The notes beneath the pieces are model-generated. The model worked only from the letters and a program-made list of their open reading frames with translations, did not search any database and was not told the origin of the DNA. A stretch of 64,000 bases of DNA from G963663365 sp963663365 (GTDB taxonomy: Bacteria; Hinthialibacterota; Hinthialibacteria; Hinthialibacterales; G963663365). Position 1 is the first letter of the stretch. The number at the start of each line of letters is the position of its first letter. The position numbers and the translations under genes are program-made. Of the stretch, positions 37,516 through 47,500 are shown piece after piece. The DNA lies in contig CAXXIH010000001.1 of the NCBI GenBank assembly GCA_963663365.2, positions 682,001 through 746,000 on the forward strand. Reading direction: 5' to 3'.

Positions 37516-37545
37516 TTGATTGCAGGATGATATTTATGTTAGCAT
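37516..37545 (+). promoter_or_regulatory. Candidate promoter of the second sulfatase gene
   Basis: TTGATT (37516-37521), an 18-base spacer, and TAGCAT (37540-37545) preceded by TGT. It lies about 55 bases before the sulfatase start in the divergent gap with the GH28 gene. Prediction only. Confidence 0.4.
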
Positions 37546-37598
37546 GGCTCTTGTCTATTCGTACACCGGTGAAATTTAATCGGAGACTCTAGAAAATC

Positions 37599-38990
37599 AT
37601 GAAACGCCGCACATTGTTGAAACATCTCGGCCAGGGCGCTCTGGCAACGCTTTCTATTCCCGCTGTTATGGGCCAGGGTGGGCCGGGGAAACGTCCCAAT
37701 ATTATTTATATTATGACGGACGACTTGGGGTATGGCGATTTGGGATGCTATGGACAGAAACAAATCCGGACACCGAACATCGACCGGATGGCAAAAGAGG
37801 GGACGCGTTTCACGCAATGTTATTCCGGTGCAACGGTTTGCGCGCCATCGCGGTGTTGCCTAATGACCGGTGTACATGGGGGGCATGCCAGAGTCCGCGA
37901 TAATGTACCGCACGGGATTTTTCTTCAACCGGACGATTTCACACTGGGGGAATTGCTCAAACAGGCAGGCTATACAACGGGCGCAATTGGTAAGTGGAGC
38001 CTCGGCAATCCGGGATCATGGGGGATACCGAATTATCAGGGATTCGACGATTGGTTCGGGCACCTCAACCAAGACCAGGCTCATTTTTATTATCCGGATT
38101 ACCTTTGGGATAACGACGAGGTGAAACTGTTATTCGGAAATCGCGGGCAGAAATTGAGGGAGTATACACACGATCTGTTTACAGACCGGGCGTTTCAATT
38201 TATTGAAGCGAACCATAACAACCCTTTCTTTCTCTATTTGGCTTATACAATCCCGCATTGGTCCGATTACGATGGAAATACACCGATGTCTCAGCCGGTT
38301 CCATCGGATGAACCATACAGCGATAAGGAATGGCCGCAAACCGAAAAGAATTTTGCCGCGATGATAACACGTATGGACCGCGATGTGGGCCGGATACTGG
38401 AGTTACTTAAAACGCTGGGCATCGATGAAAACACAATCGTTTTCTTTACTAGTGATAACGGCCCTGACAAATCGGAAAGCCATAGCCCTCAATTCTTTAA
38501 CAGCGCGGGGCCATTCCGAGGGATCAAGCGCGATCTTTATGAAGGGGGGATTCGCGTTCCCATGATTGCGCGTTGGCCGGGGCATATTCCTGAAAACCGC
38601 ACGAGCGACCAGGTTATGGCATTTTGGGATATCATGCCGACATTTGCTGAGATTGCGGGACTTCCCTGTCCGGAAAATACCGATGGGATTTCGGTGCTGC
38701 CTGCTTTGCTCGGTAAGCCTCAAGAGCGGCAGCATGATTATCTTTATTGGGATTATGGGCATATGCGCAAAACTTATATGCAGGCCGTACGCATGGGAGA
38801 TTGGAAAGGCGTGCGGATTGGGCAGGATGCGCCGCTTGAATTGTACAACCTTAAGGATGACATCGGCGAACAGAAAAACGTTGCCGGACAACATCCGGAA
38901 ATCGTCAACAAGATTGAGGGATTCATAAAGGAGGCCTATCGGCCGTCCAAGGATTATCAGATAGGGACGATTTATAAGAGGAAACCGTAG
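37599..38990 (+). CDS. Exported arylsulfatase-family sulfatase
   Basis: Sulfate-ester hydrolase acting outside the cytoplasm. Seen: a Tat-like N-terminus (MKRRTLLKHLGQGAL), the metal-binding DD at 41-42 (IMTDDLGYGDLGCYG), the formylglycine site C81-A-P-S-R85, GAIGKWSLG (about 130) in place of the usual GKWHLG, with serine where histidine is common, and FTSDNGP near 290. The length of 463 residues is normal. It is divergent from the GH28 gene and may act on sulfated pectin-like glycans (inference). A formylglycine-generating enzyme is not in the window. Confidence 0.92.
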   Translation: MKRRTLLKHLGQGALATLSIPAVMGQGGPGKRPNIIYIMTDDLGYGDLGCYGQKQIRTPNIDRMAKEGTRFTQCYSGATVCAPSRCCLMTGVHGGHARVRDNVPHGIFLQPDDFTLGELLKQAGYTTGAIGKWSLGNPGSWGIPNYQGFDDWFGHLNQDQAHFYYPDYLWDNDEVKLLFGNRGQKLREYTHDLFTDRAFQFIEANHNNPFFLYLAYTIPHWSDYDGNTPMSQPVPSDEPYSDKEWPQTEKNFAAMITRMDRDVGRILELLKTLGIDENTIVFFTSDNGPDKSESHSPQFFNSAGPFRGIKRDLYEGGIRVPMIARWPGHIPENRTSDQVMAFWDIMPTFAEIAGLPCPENTDGISVLPALLGKPQERQHDYLYWDYGHMRKTYMQAVRMGDWKGVRIGQDAPLELYNLKDDIGEQKNVAGQHPEIVNKIEGFIKEAYRPSKDYQIGTIYKRKP

Positions 38991-39022
38991 ACGATCCGAA
39001 GGCGAGGGACATCAATTCGGGG

Positions 39023-39047
39023 AAGGCGGTTCATAGTTCCGCCTTTT
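39023..39047 (+). terminator. Intrinsic terminator after the sulfatase gene
   Basis: AAGGCGG (39023-39029) and CCGCCTT (39039-39045) form a 7-bp stem with a 9-base loop followed by a short T run, about 33 bases past the sulfatase stop. The T tract is only four bases, so strength is uncertain. Confidence 0.55.
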
Positions 39048-39099
39048 GCGCTGGTTTGTGAATATATTTGAATCGCGAAAACACAAAAAAGGCACGAAG

Positions 39100-39470
39100 G
39101 GCACGAAACCTTTGCAAAGTTGGGTGGATGGCGGGGGAGTTTTTATGATTAGCAGACCTTTATACCACCTCTCGTGATTACTGAGAGTACAGAAAGATAA
39201 TTTGATACATTATCATGATATAAATAGTTCATCTAAAAAGCGCCAGAGGCGCGAAAGTGAATAGCCCCGGGCGAGCATCGCGACGCCCGGGGTAACGGTT
39301 CTTCCAAAGCCCCAAGCGCTGTAAGCGCGCAAGAAAATTTCTTGATTTATTTAAACAAGAATCTCTCAATGGTGGGTGAAATCACCCACCCTACAGAGAT
39401 ACATATTTAGCTTAGAATGAACAGCGGCTCGTCAGGAGACTCGCCATCCCGGCCCGTGACCGCCGTGCGG
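39100..39470. repeat. Intergenic hairpin-module repeat field, locus D
   Basis: Most of the gene-free stretch 38991-39470. Hairpins: GCGCC-AGA-GGCGC (39240-39252), CCCCGGGCG...CGCCCGGGG (39265-39292), GCGC-TGTAA-GCGC (39316-39328), and the near-perfect palindrome GGTGGGTGA-AA-TCACCCACC (39371-39390). Next to the HEAT gene stop is CGGCTCGTCAGGAGACTCGCC, the inverse orientation of the GGCGAATCTCC-TGATGAGCCG module seen at other loci. Confidence 0.7.
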
Positions 39471-40403
39471 CTATGCGAGCAATTTGTCAATCGCCTTTTG
39501 AGCGGTTAACTGCACGATATAGGATTGGTCCTGAAGTTTTTGTTTCAGTTTCTCAACCGCGCCCTGAATGATTTTCTTTTTCCCATTACGCTTAGCCAGA
39601 TCGGTCAGCCCGGTAATACCGGCACAACGAAAATGCTCATCCTCTGGATCATCGAGAAAAGCATCAAACCACGCGATATCGTCATCGTTATGCCCGGATT
39701 CAAGCATGCGGTGGCGGTATTCGAGAAGGCTGTCTTTGAGACGGCGTTTCTGTGTTGGAGTCAGTTCAGACGCGAACTCCTGCGGTGAGGGATCTTCGCC
39801 CCACTCACTCGGTTTTTTCACAATTCGCGCTAAGGCTTCGATGGCCGCCAAACGAACTAGGTTGGAATTAGATTGCCGCACTTTCTCTAAAGTACTTAAT
39901 GCAGACGCATCGCCGCGATGACCTAACGCCACCAGGATGCGCGGCTTGAAATCATCGTCCGCCTTTAGCACGGCGTCTTCTAACGCTGTTGCCGCGCGTT
40001 TGCCCGGGATTCTTTCCAAACAGAAAACTGCTTCTTCTCTTAGTTTTTTGTCTTTTAGAAAATCCGCGATCACCTCGGTCCGTTCATCGCCAGCAATCAT
40101 CGAAAGATGACGTAAAGCAATGGCCTTGGACCATGTCTCGTAATTGCCTTCGAGCACATTGATATAGGCTTGGACGACGGATTCCCAACGGTTGCCTTTC
40201 AGGTGTTCGCCCACCGAATGGGTTAACCGTTTGAGGGCCTCATCGGCGGCTTTTGCGGTCATCATACTGGGCGAAACAAGCAGACCACATAAAGGGGGTA
40301 TGACTTCCGCATCCATTTGAGCGGCGCTCTTAAAGGCGGCAAGTTGAACATCCTCAATATCGCTTTGTATATCGTTAAGAAATTTTTCAGATTCGGATTT
40401 CAT
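39471..40403 (-). CDS. HEAT-repeat protein (second oxidoreductase-HEAT pair)
   Basis: All-helical scaffold-like protein. Seen: repeated HEAT units across nearly the whole 310 residues (EVIPPLCGLLVSPSMMTAKA; KPRILVALGHRGDASALSTL; SNLVRLAAIEALARIV; HFRCAGITGLTDLAKRNGKK). No signal peptide. ATG 40403 has GGAG 9 bases upstream; an ATG at 40430 is less supported. It lies 41 bases after a Gfo/Idh/MocA oxidoreductase gene and is probably co-transcribed. The stop codon is directly beside repeat sequence. Function unknown. Confidence 0.75.
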   Translation of the reverse strand: MKSESEKFLNDIQSDIEDVQLAAFKSAAQMDAEVIPPLCGLLVSPSMMTAKAADEALKRLTHSVGEHLKGNRWESVVQAYINVLEGNYETWSKAIALRHLSMIAGDERTEVIADFLKDKKLREEAVFCLERIPGKRAATALEDAVLKADDDFKPRILVALGHRGDASALSTLEKVRQSNSNLVRLAAIEALARIVKKPSEWGEDPSPQEFASELTPTQKRRLKDSLLEYRHRMLESGHNDDDIAWFDAFLDDPEDEHFRCAGITGLTDLAKRNGKKKIIQGAVEKLKQKLQDQSYIVQLTAQKAIDKLLA

Positions 40404-40444
40404 AATCACTATCTCCGGTTTGTGCCTCATTCACCTGCAATGCA

Positions 40445-41773
40445 TCAAATCTGCCATTCGCCGCGTCCGGGGCGGCTCAAGAGCCGGTTGGCCTCATCGT
40501 CATCAAGAACGCATTCGTTCACAGGATCCCAGCGGAGTTTGCGTCCGAGGTTGTAGGAAAGGTTTCCCAAAATGCAAAGCGTCGCAACACGATGAGCGGC
40601 TTCGATGTGCATGATCGGTTTCTCGCGGGTTTTGATGCAATCGAAGAAATTCTGGCGGTGGCCGGGGCTGTGAAAGACATCGACACCACCCGGAGGCTTT
40701 TTGAACTCTTTTGCCTTCGGTTCCGTATCGGTGTGCGAGGTATCGCCATAGGTGATAATCAGGTTTCCTTTGTCGCCGATGTAATTGGCTCCATAGGATT
40801 CTCTCGGCCATTCGAAACCTTCCTCATGCGGCTCGCCGGGTTGCGCCCAGATCAATGTCCAGTCCGGATCTTTGAATTGATAGGTAATATCCATATGCAC
40901 CGGTGAATCATAGATGCCCGATTGATGCGGTTTGCCTGTGGCCTCGACCGTAACCGGTCCGGTGTCATCGCTATTCATAATCCACATGGCGACACTCATG
41001 ACATGGGCGCCACGGTCACGGATTTGACCTGCGCCGGTGAATTGCATCCACCGGAAATTGCCATGGGTTCGTTTTTGGTTATAAGGAATCCAGCGGGCCG
41101 GGCCAACCCATTTTTCATAGTCCAGTTCGGGAGGGGGATCGCTGTTTGGAACCCAATCGCCGGTGGGAGTTGGATAGTGCCAACAACGCACTTCACGAAC
41201 GCGTCCGATCTGTCCATTCGCGATGTATTGGTGGCCATAAAATGCGCCCGCTTGCGAACGTCCCTGCGAGCCGACTTGGACAACACGTGCATAGCGCTCT
41301 GCTGCATTCACCATTGCCCTGCCTTCTTCAATGGTTTTGCAGGCCGGTTTTTCCACATAAACATCTTTGCCGGCTTCGCAAGCATGAATACAGTGGAGGG
41401 CATGCCAGTGGTCCGGGGAGGCAATAAAGACCGCGTCGATTTCTTTTTGATCGAGCAGTTCCCGATAGTCGTTATAGAGTTTGAGTTGGCGTCTTATATT
41501 TTCATCTTCATCACAAGCGCGTTCCGCCGCTTTTTGAAGCCTGTTTGTGTCAATATCACACAGGTATTTCGACCACCCGGGATATACAAATCCCAATCCT
41601 CTGCCACCGATTCCGATATGGCCCAAAACCAAAGTCTCGCTGGGAGCGGGACGGTCCGGCGCGGCGCGGACACACTGAATCGGAACCAAATGAAACGCCG
41701 CAGAACCGGTCAAAGCCGCTGCGGCTGTTGTGTAGAGAAATTCACGTCTTGTCGATAGAGTCTTTTTTGCCAT
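40445..41773 (-). CDS. Tat-exported Gfo/Idh/MocA-family oxidoreductase
   Basis: NAD(P)-dependent sugar or cyclitol oxidoreductase family, here with an export signal. Seen: STRREFLYTTAAAALTG (Tat), Rossmann domain (GHIGIGGRGLGFVYPG; CDIDTNRLQKAAERA), AGKDVYVEKPACKTIEEGRA (catalytic-lysine region), and the C-terminal domain to residue 442 with FFDCIKTREKPIMHIEAAHR. Intact, unlike its paralogue at 20.1-21.4 kb, with which it shares the ending pattern DDDEANRLLSRPGRGEW. Own promoter-like motif at 41829; HEAT gene follows 41 bases downstream; a ThuA-like gene lies upstream. Confidence 0.92.
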   Translation of the reverse strand: MAKKTLSTRREFLYTTAAAALTGSAAFHLVPIQCVRAAPDRPAPSETLVLGHIGIGGRGLGFVYPGWSKYLCDIDTNRLQKAAERACDEDENIRRQLKLYNDYRELLDQKEIDAVFIASPDHWHALHCIHACEAGKDVYVEKPACKTIEEGRAMVNAAERYARVVQVGSQGRSQAGAFYGHQYIANGQIGRVREVRCWHYPTPTGDWVPNSDPPPELDYEKWVGPARWIPYNQKRTHGNFRWMQFTGAGQIRDRGAHVMSVAMWIMNSDDTGPVTVEATGKPHQSGIYDSPVHMDITYQFKDPDWTLIWAQPGEPHEEGFEWPRESYGANYIGDKGNLIITYGDTSHTDTEPKAKEFKKPPGGVDVFHSPGHRQNFFDCIKTREKPIMHIEAAHRVATLCILGNLSYNLGRKLRWDPVNECVLDDDEANRLLSRPGRGEWQI

Positions 41774-41828
41774 TATGGATGGATTCTCCCTGCAAAATCC
41801 CGGCATCGTTCAACGCCGTATTTTCACC

Positions 41829-41837
41829 ATCTTAGCA
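41829..41837 (-). promoter_or_regulatory. Extended -10 promoter element (TGCTAAGAT)
   Basis: TATGCTAAGAT on the minus strand, about 60 bases before the oxidoreductase start at 41773 and inside the 137-base gap after the ThuA-like gene. Matches the recurrent motif; -35 region weak. Confidence 0.4.
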
Positions 41838-41910
41838 TAAATTCGTTTTGCGGGTCTCTGCCTGATTCAAGGAGCAGTGACAGCAGGGGTAGGCATGGAA
41901 AAGACTTTTT

Positions 41911-42936
41911 TTACTTTCCGTTAAGTGCGTAATCGGCGGGTTTCAATCCCTTTTTATGCTTACCAACGCCAATCGGATTAGGATTGTAATCTCCAACGAG
42001 AACGGCCTTTGATTTCGCCGGTATACGATCTTCCATTCCCATGGCCCAATAACAGGCATTCACCATCAGCCGCCGGAAACCTTCGCTTTTAAAATCGCCG
42101 CCATGCCCCATGGTGGTTGTGAAGACGCGGGCGGTTTTTCCACTTTCACCCGTATACGTTTTGATCCAAGCCACCGGGACCAGTTCCTTTTCCGAATTGG
42201 GTTTGTCGTCCGGATTCATGCCAAGTAATACCTGTCCCATTACGAGCGGTTTGCTATCGCCGGTCAGCGTTGTCAGTCCGTAAACATCAGAAGGTCCCCA
42301 AATATCATCACAGCCGCGTACGATGGGATGCTCTTCCATGCCTTCGGCAATTAATCCGCGTGTGCTTTCCTGCTGATGTTTGCCATAATGGCTGATCCAA
42401 GTTTCTCCCAAAACCTGACGTCCGAAACCGCCATCGAAATCTTTGTCTCGGAAACTGTATTTTGCGTACGGCCCCTCTTTATGGTTTATGATATTAAAGG
42501 CGTGAGTAGCGGTTCGCAGGCCAACAATCGGTTTGCCGGAGTTGATGTAATCGACGATGGTTTTCATTTGCTCATCGGGCAAGTCGCGAAAGCGTGTAAA
42601 GATCACCATTAAATCGGCATCTTGGAGTGCTTCTAGTCCCGGGATATTGTCGAGTTGCTCGGGATCGATGGTTCCATCGGTACGGTTAATTGCAAAAAGC
42701 ACAGTGCATTTGAAACCATGATGCACGGCGAGAATTTTCGCGAGCTGAGGCATGGACTCTTCCGAACGATATTCTTCATCGCCGGTAATGAAAACGATGT
42801 GCTTACCCTGTCCCGGCCCCTTGGCGCCTTCATAAGTGATCCAAGAATCTTCAGCGGCAGCATAACCGGCGACCGAAAGCAACACACATAGCGGCATTAT
42901 ACCCACCATCATCTTATGCAAGCATTTTGTTCTCAT
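41911..42936 (-). CDS. ThuA-like domain protein, exported
   Basis: ThuA-like proteins have a glutamine-amidotransferase-type fold; in rhizobia ThuA acts with the oxidoreductase ThuB in trehalose use through 3-keto intermediates. Seen: signal peptide (CVLLSVAGYAAA), KHIVFITGDEEYRSEESMPQ, ADLMVIFTRFRDLPDEQM, IVDYINSGKPIVGLRTATHA and ARVFTTTMGHGGDFKSEGFR, which together match the domain in full. The length is 341 residues. It lies directly upstream of a Gfo/Idh/MocA oxidoreductase, the same family as ThuB, which supports a joint role in 3-keto sugar metabolism (inference). Confidence 0.9.
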   Translation of the reverse strand: MRTKCLHKMMVGIMPLCVLLSVAGYAAAEDSWITYEGAKGPGQGKHIVFITGDEEYRSEESMPQLAKILAVHHGFKCTVLFAINRTDGTIDPEQLDNIPGLEALQDADLMVIFTRFRDLPDEQMKTIVDYINSGKPIVGLRTATHAFNIINHKEGPYAKYSFRDKDFDGGFGRQVLGETWISHYGKHQQESTRGLIAEGMEEHPIVRGCDDIWGPSDVYGLTTLTGDSKPLVMGQVLLGMNPDDKPNSEKELVPVAWIKTYTGESGKTARVFTTTMGHGGDFKSEGFRRLMVNACYWAMGMEDRIPAKSKAVLVGDYNPNPIGVGKHKKGLKPADYALNGK

Positions 42937-43055
42937 GGCACAGCCTCTTGTTGGTTTAAAGTCAAACTAACGATACCACATCACGATAGGCAAATCACGA
43001 TGGATGCGATTTATCGACGCTACATCGACATGAGCGAAATAGGCAAAAAAGAGGA

Positions 43056-44552
43056 TCAGCGGGCAGGTAAAACAATCCTGTGACGGTCAAGCGTCGTGCC
43101 CTCAACATAGGTGAGGTTCGCCAATGCCTTGCGGCGTTCGATTTGAGCGCGGACGGCATTCAACCTGGCTTCGATCAAATCCCGGCGGGCCACCAGGACC
43201 AATAGGTTTGTGGAACGCCCCACTTTGAATTTTTCCAACTCGGCTTGATATTGGTCCTCTTTTAGGTGGGCAGCACGGCGGGTCAAATCGATTTGCCGTG
43301 TGGTTCTTTCGACCTCGAGCAGTGCCGTACGGACATCCAGTTCGACGAGTTGTTCAAGATTGAAGAGCGCTTCTTCGGCCTGTTCTTTGTAAAGACCTGT
43401 CCGTTTGTGGCGGGCTTTGTCAGCAAGATTTCCCAACGGTACTTGGAATAGGAATCCACCGCTGACATCGTAGTTTTCATCTTTGATCATAGACTCGACC
43501 GAATCGGTGAACGTACGCGCGAATCCGGTATGCCCTAATGTGACAAAGAAGTCGAGTTTGGGAAGAAGGCCATTCTTTGTGCGGACGAATTCAATTTCGT
43601 TCTTATCAATCTCCAGCTGGGCCTGGCGGAGTTCCGGACGATTGCTCAAAGCGATAAAAACACAGTCATTCGTGGTATCCGAGAATTGCGGCGGATTCGC
43701 TTCGGGAGTATCGGTTAAATGCAAATAAAGTTCCCATGGGCGGTCAGAGCCGGGATTCAATGCACGTATCAATTCCAGACTTTTGGTCTGCAATGCGACT
43801 TGCGCATCGACAACAGCCGATTCGCGCAGGGCGACTTCGCCTTCAGCCGCCGCTAATTCGATTTCGCCCAATGCGCCGACATCAATACGGTCTTTGGTTT
43901 CCGCATACTGCTGTTGCGCCAAATCCAAAGACACATCTTGTATTTCTAATTCTTCATGGGCCAGCTGAATATCCCAATAGATATCTTCGGCATTGAATAG
44001 AAGCGCATTCACAAAACCTTGAAGCTCATAGCGTGATATTTCAACATCCGTCTCCGCCAGTCGGACACCGGCGAGATTAACTTCTTTCCCATACCCTTCC
44101 ATTACAGGCATCACCAGCGATGCACCTATACGGGTGGAATAGAGTTTTCGATAGACATTCGACGAGCGGCGTTCGGCATTCAGCCCGGCATCCATCTCAA
44201 GGCCGAGCGGCAATTTTTTGCTGACAGCAACATTCATCTCTTTGGTTTGAGATTCGACTTGTCTGAAATCACCAACCCCGGAAGTGCGCTGTCCGGTGGT
44301 ATCGGACGCGTTTATCTCTCCGTCCAGAGAGGGATCAAAAACAGATCCTTGTTCATCGATGAATGTCTCGTAGATTTCAGGGCCATAACGTTCAACTGAG
44401 AGAGAACGGTTGTTTTCCAAGACCATCAGCAGGCAATCGCGGACAGATAAGCTGATTGTGGCATCAGCCACAAGTCCGGATTCTGCACTCCATGCAACCG
44501 AGCCGCAAAGAGATGAAAAAAGTAATAACCAACAACAAAGTCTAGGCTGCAT
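43056..44552 (-). CDS. TolC-family outer-membrane efflux protein
   Basis: Outer-membrane channel of a tripartite pump. Seen: signal peptide (about residues 1-22), then two outer-membrane-efflux repeats (about 40-270 and 280-490) with long coiled-coil helices and the internal repeat pattern (for example VALQTKSLELIRALNPGS and QAQLEIDKNEIEFVRTKNGL). The length of 498 residues is usual. It is the last gene of an adaptor-pump-channel operon and starts 32 bases after the pump gene stop. Confidence 0.92.
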   Translation of the reverse strand: MQPRLCCWLLLFSSLCGSVAWSAESGLVADATISLSVRDCLLMVLENNRSLSVERYGPEIYETFIDEQGSVFDPSLDGEINASDTTGQRTSGVGDFRQVESQTKEMNVAVSKKLPLGLEMDAGLNAERRSSNVYRKLYSTRIGASLVMPVMEGYGKEVNLAGVRLAETDVEISRYELQGFVNALLFNAEDIYWDIQLAHEELEIQDVSLDLAQQQYAETKDRIDVGALGEIELAAAEGEVALRESAVVDAQVALQTKSLELIRALNPGSDRPWELYLHLTDTPEANPPQFSDTTNDCVFIALSNRPELRQAQLEIDKNEIEFVRTKNGLLPKLDFFVTLGHTGFARTFTDSVESMIKDENYDVSGGFLFQVPLGNLADKARHKRTGLYKEQAEEALFNLEQLVELDVRTALLEVERTTRQIDLTRRAAHLKEDQYQAELEKFKVGRSTNLLVLVARRDLIEARLNAVRAQIERRKALANLTYVEGTTLDRHRIVLPAR

Positions 44553-44584
44553 GAAATCTACACCTCAAGAAGTTTAACGTTCGG

Positions 44585-47500
44585 TCAATCCGCCGCCGGT
44601 TTCGGTTCCCGGCGTTCAAATAAAGTGTAGAGCACGGGAATAAATAGAAGCGTTATAAATGCCGAGCTGAGCAAACCGCCGATGACCACGCGCGCCATGG
44701 GAGCCTGCATTTCTCCGCCTTCGCCCAAGCCCAAGGCCAAAGGAGCCAAACCGACCGAGGTGGTTAGTGTTGTCATAAGCACAGGCCGTAAGCGGCGGCG
44801 CGCCGCCTCAACAACGGCATCATAAAGCGCCATCCCATCACGGCGGCGGAGTAAATTCATATAGTCAACCAGAATAATAGCGTTGTTTACAACGATTCCG
44901 ACAAGCATGATGCAGCCGGTAAATGCCTGTAAATTAAATGTTGTGTTGGTTAGAACCAACATCAGCGAAACACCGACGACACCCAAGGGGATTGAAAACA
45001 TTACGACAAACGGATCGACAAGCGATTCGAACTGGGAGGCCATAACCATATAAACCAAGATGATCGCCAAGGCAAAACCGAGCAGGAGTTCCTGGAACGC
45101 TTCCTGTTGTTCCTCATATTCGCCACTGGCGGCGATCTCAAAATCCTGCGGGCGGGGAATGGCGGAGATTCGCTCAACGACTTCACGCATCACCGATCCC
45201 AAATCCCGGTTTTCAATGCTTCCGGAAACGGTGACAATCCGTTCTTGATCTTCACGTTCGATTTCCACGGGACCTTCGCGGCGCTGCAGCTGTACGACGT
45301 TTTTAAGCACAACACTGTGGCCGTTTTCTGTCGTCACTGTCATATCCGTCACATCAATGATAGATAGGCGGTCGGCTTCTTTAAGGCGGACGAGTATTTT
45401 GTACTCATTACCGCCCTCTCGAAACAGTGTTGCGCTGGTGCCCGAGAGGCTGGTTTCGATATCTTGAGCAATCTTTGAGACTGTCAGGCCAAGGGCCGCG
45501 GCCTTGGCCCGGTCGATGCGGACAATTTCTTCGGGTTGTCCCTCTTCACGGCTGATTTGGACGTCGGTAATTCCTTCAACTTGTTCCATTTCTTCTTGGA
45601 CACGCTTGGCGAGGCGTCCGGCGATTTCAAAATCATGTCCACGCACTTGTACTTCGGCTTCGTCTTCACCTCCCGCCAATACACGAAAAACCCAAAGCCC
45701 CTGGCCCTCACGCACACGAATGACGGCTCCCGGAATATGTGCCAAGAGCGGACGCAACGCGCTCGCAACCTCCGCGCTGGAACGTTTTCGCTCGGCGACC
45801 GGAAGTAGAGAAACACGGACCTCGCCGAGATGACCTCCAGATCCCATAAATCCCATTGAACCGACACGGGCATAAATCGTCGTGGCTTCGGGGACATTGT
45901 CCTCAATTATTTTCTCGACCTGTTTTGTCGTTTCATCAACCACCTCAAGCCGGGTACCTACCGCCGTTTCAATCTGGACGCGGACTTCACTTTCATCGGC
46001 CTTGGGCATGAATTCCACACCAATACGTTGGACTAATCCCATGCTGCCGGCCAAAAGGATCAGCACAAACAAGATTGTTAAAGGACGGTGCCGAAGTGCG
46101 GCTTTTAAAAGCAGAAGATATTCGGCTTCAATGTGGTGATAGAAAAAACCTTTTTGCTCTTTTTTATCGGCAGATTGAACCGGGCGGTTGTTTCGACGGT
46201 AAAAGAGCGTGCATAGCACCGGAATAAGCGTAAGCGCGACGACCAATGAACAAAACAGGGCAAAACAAACAACCGATGCGAGTTGTTTGAACGTGACACC
46301 GGAGATACCGCGAATAAAAAGGACCGGCAAGAAAACGACCAGCGTGGTCAGTGTGCTGGCGAAAACCGCTGTGGCAACTTCATCGGTTCCATCGAAGGCT
46401 GCTTCACGGATGCCTTTACCGCCTTCACGAAGGCGAAAGATATTTTCAAGTACGACAATTGCACTGTCTACCAACATCCCAACGCCGAGTGCCAAGCCAC
46501 CAAAGGTCATGACATTCAGTGTGAAATCGAAAAAATACATCAGACCGAATGTGGCAAGAATCGAGATGGGAATTGCTACGCTGATAATCGCTGTGCTGCG
46601 AAAACTGAGCAGAAAAAGGAAAAGAATCACCGCGGCTAAAATTGCGCCATAAAAGGTTGCATTACGAACCCCGGCAATCGCCCGTTTGATATAGTCTGAT
46701 GTATCTAAAATGGGGGAAACATGGATTTGCGGGAAGTCGCGGTTGATATTATCCAATTCCTCCAATACGGCTTCCGCGACCTGGACAGTATTGCTTCCGG
46801 ATTGTTTATTCACCGCCATACGCAATCCGGGGACTCCGTTCAAACGTACAACCCGGGTTATTTCTTCATGTGAATCTTCAACTGTGCCGATGTCCTTGAG
46901 CAGGATCGAAACGCCGTCGCGTACCTGCACAACAGTATTGCGAATCTCATCCAGCGTTTCATATTCGCCTTTGGTGCGGACCAAAACATCCAGATCGCCG
47001 TCATCTACCCGCCCGGCCGGAAGATTGAGATTTTCCGCATCCAATGAAGCAAGCACCGATTCAAGTGATAAATTGAGAGCCGTTAATTTACGGCGGTCGA
47101 GGTTAACGTGAATTTCCCGCCTAAATCCGCCGCGGATTTCGACGGCCGCAACGCCCGGCAACCGTTCGAGGCGGTTCTTGAGTTGGCGCTCAGCCAGTTC
47201 ATACATTTCGACCGGATCTAAACTTCCGGACATACCGATATACATCACCGGATATGCGGAAAGATCGAATTTATAAATAACCGGCGATTCGGAGTCATCG
47301 GGGAGCCGGCCACGCACGCGGTCCACACGGGAACGTACATCGTTTGCGGCTTCATCCAAGTTTGTGCCCCAAATAAAACTTACCCGGACGGCACTCATTC
47401 CCTCAGTTGAATTGGATTGTATTTTTTCTACACCTTGAATCGAACTGACCGTTTCTTCGATGGGCCGTGTGATAAGTTGTTCGATTTCTTCAGGGCCGAC

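Noticed and set aside
40922..41758. 278-codon plus-strand frame opposite the second oxidoreductase
   Set aside because: The minus-strand gene has full domain support; the opposite frame has no recognisable motif or start signal.
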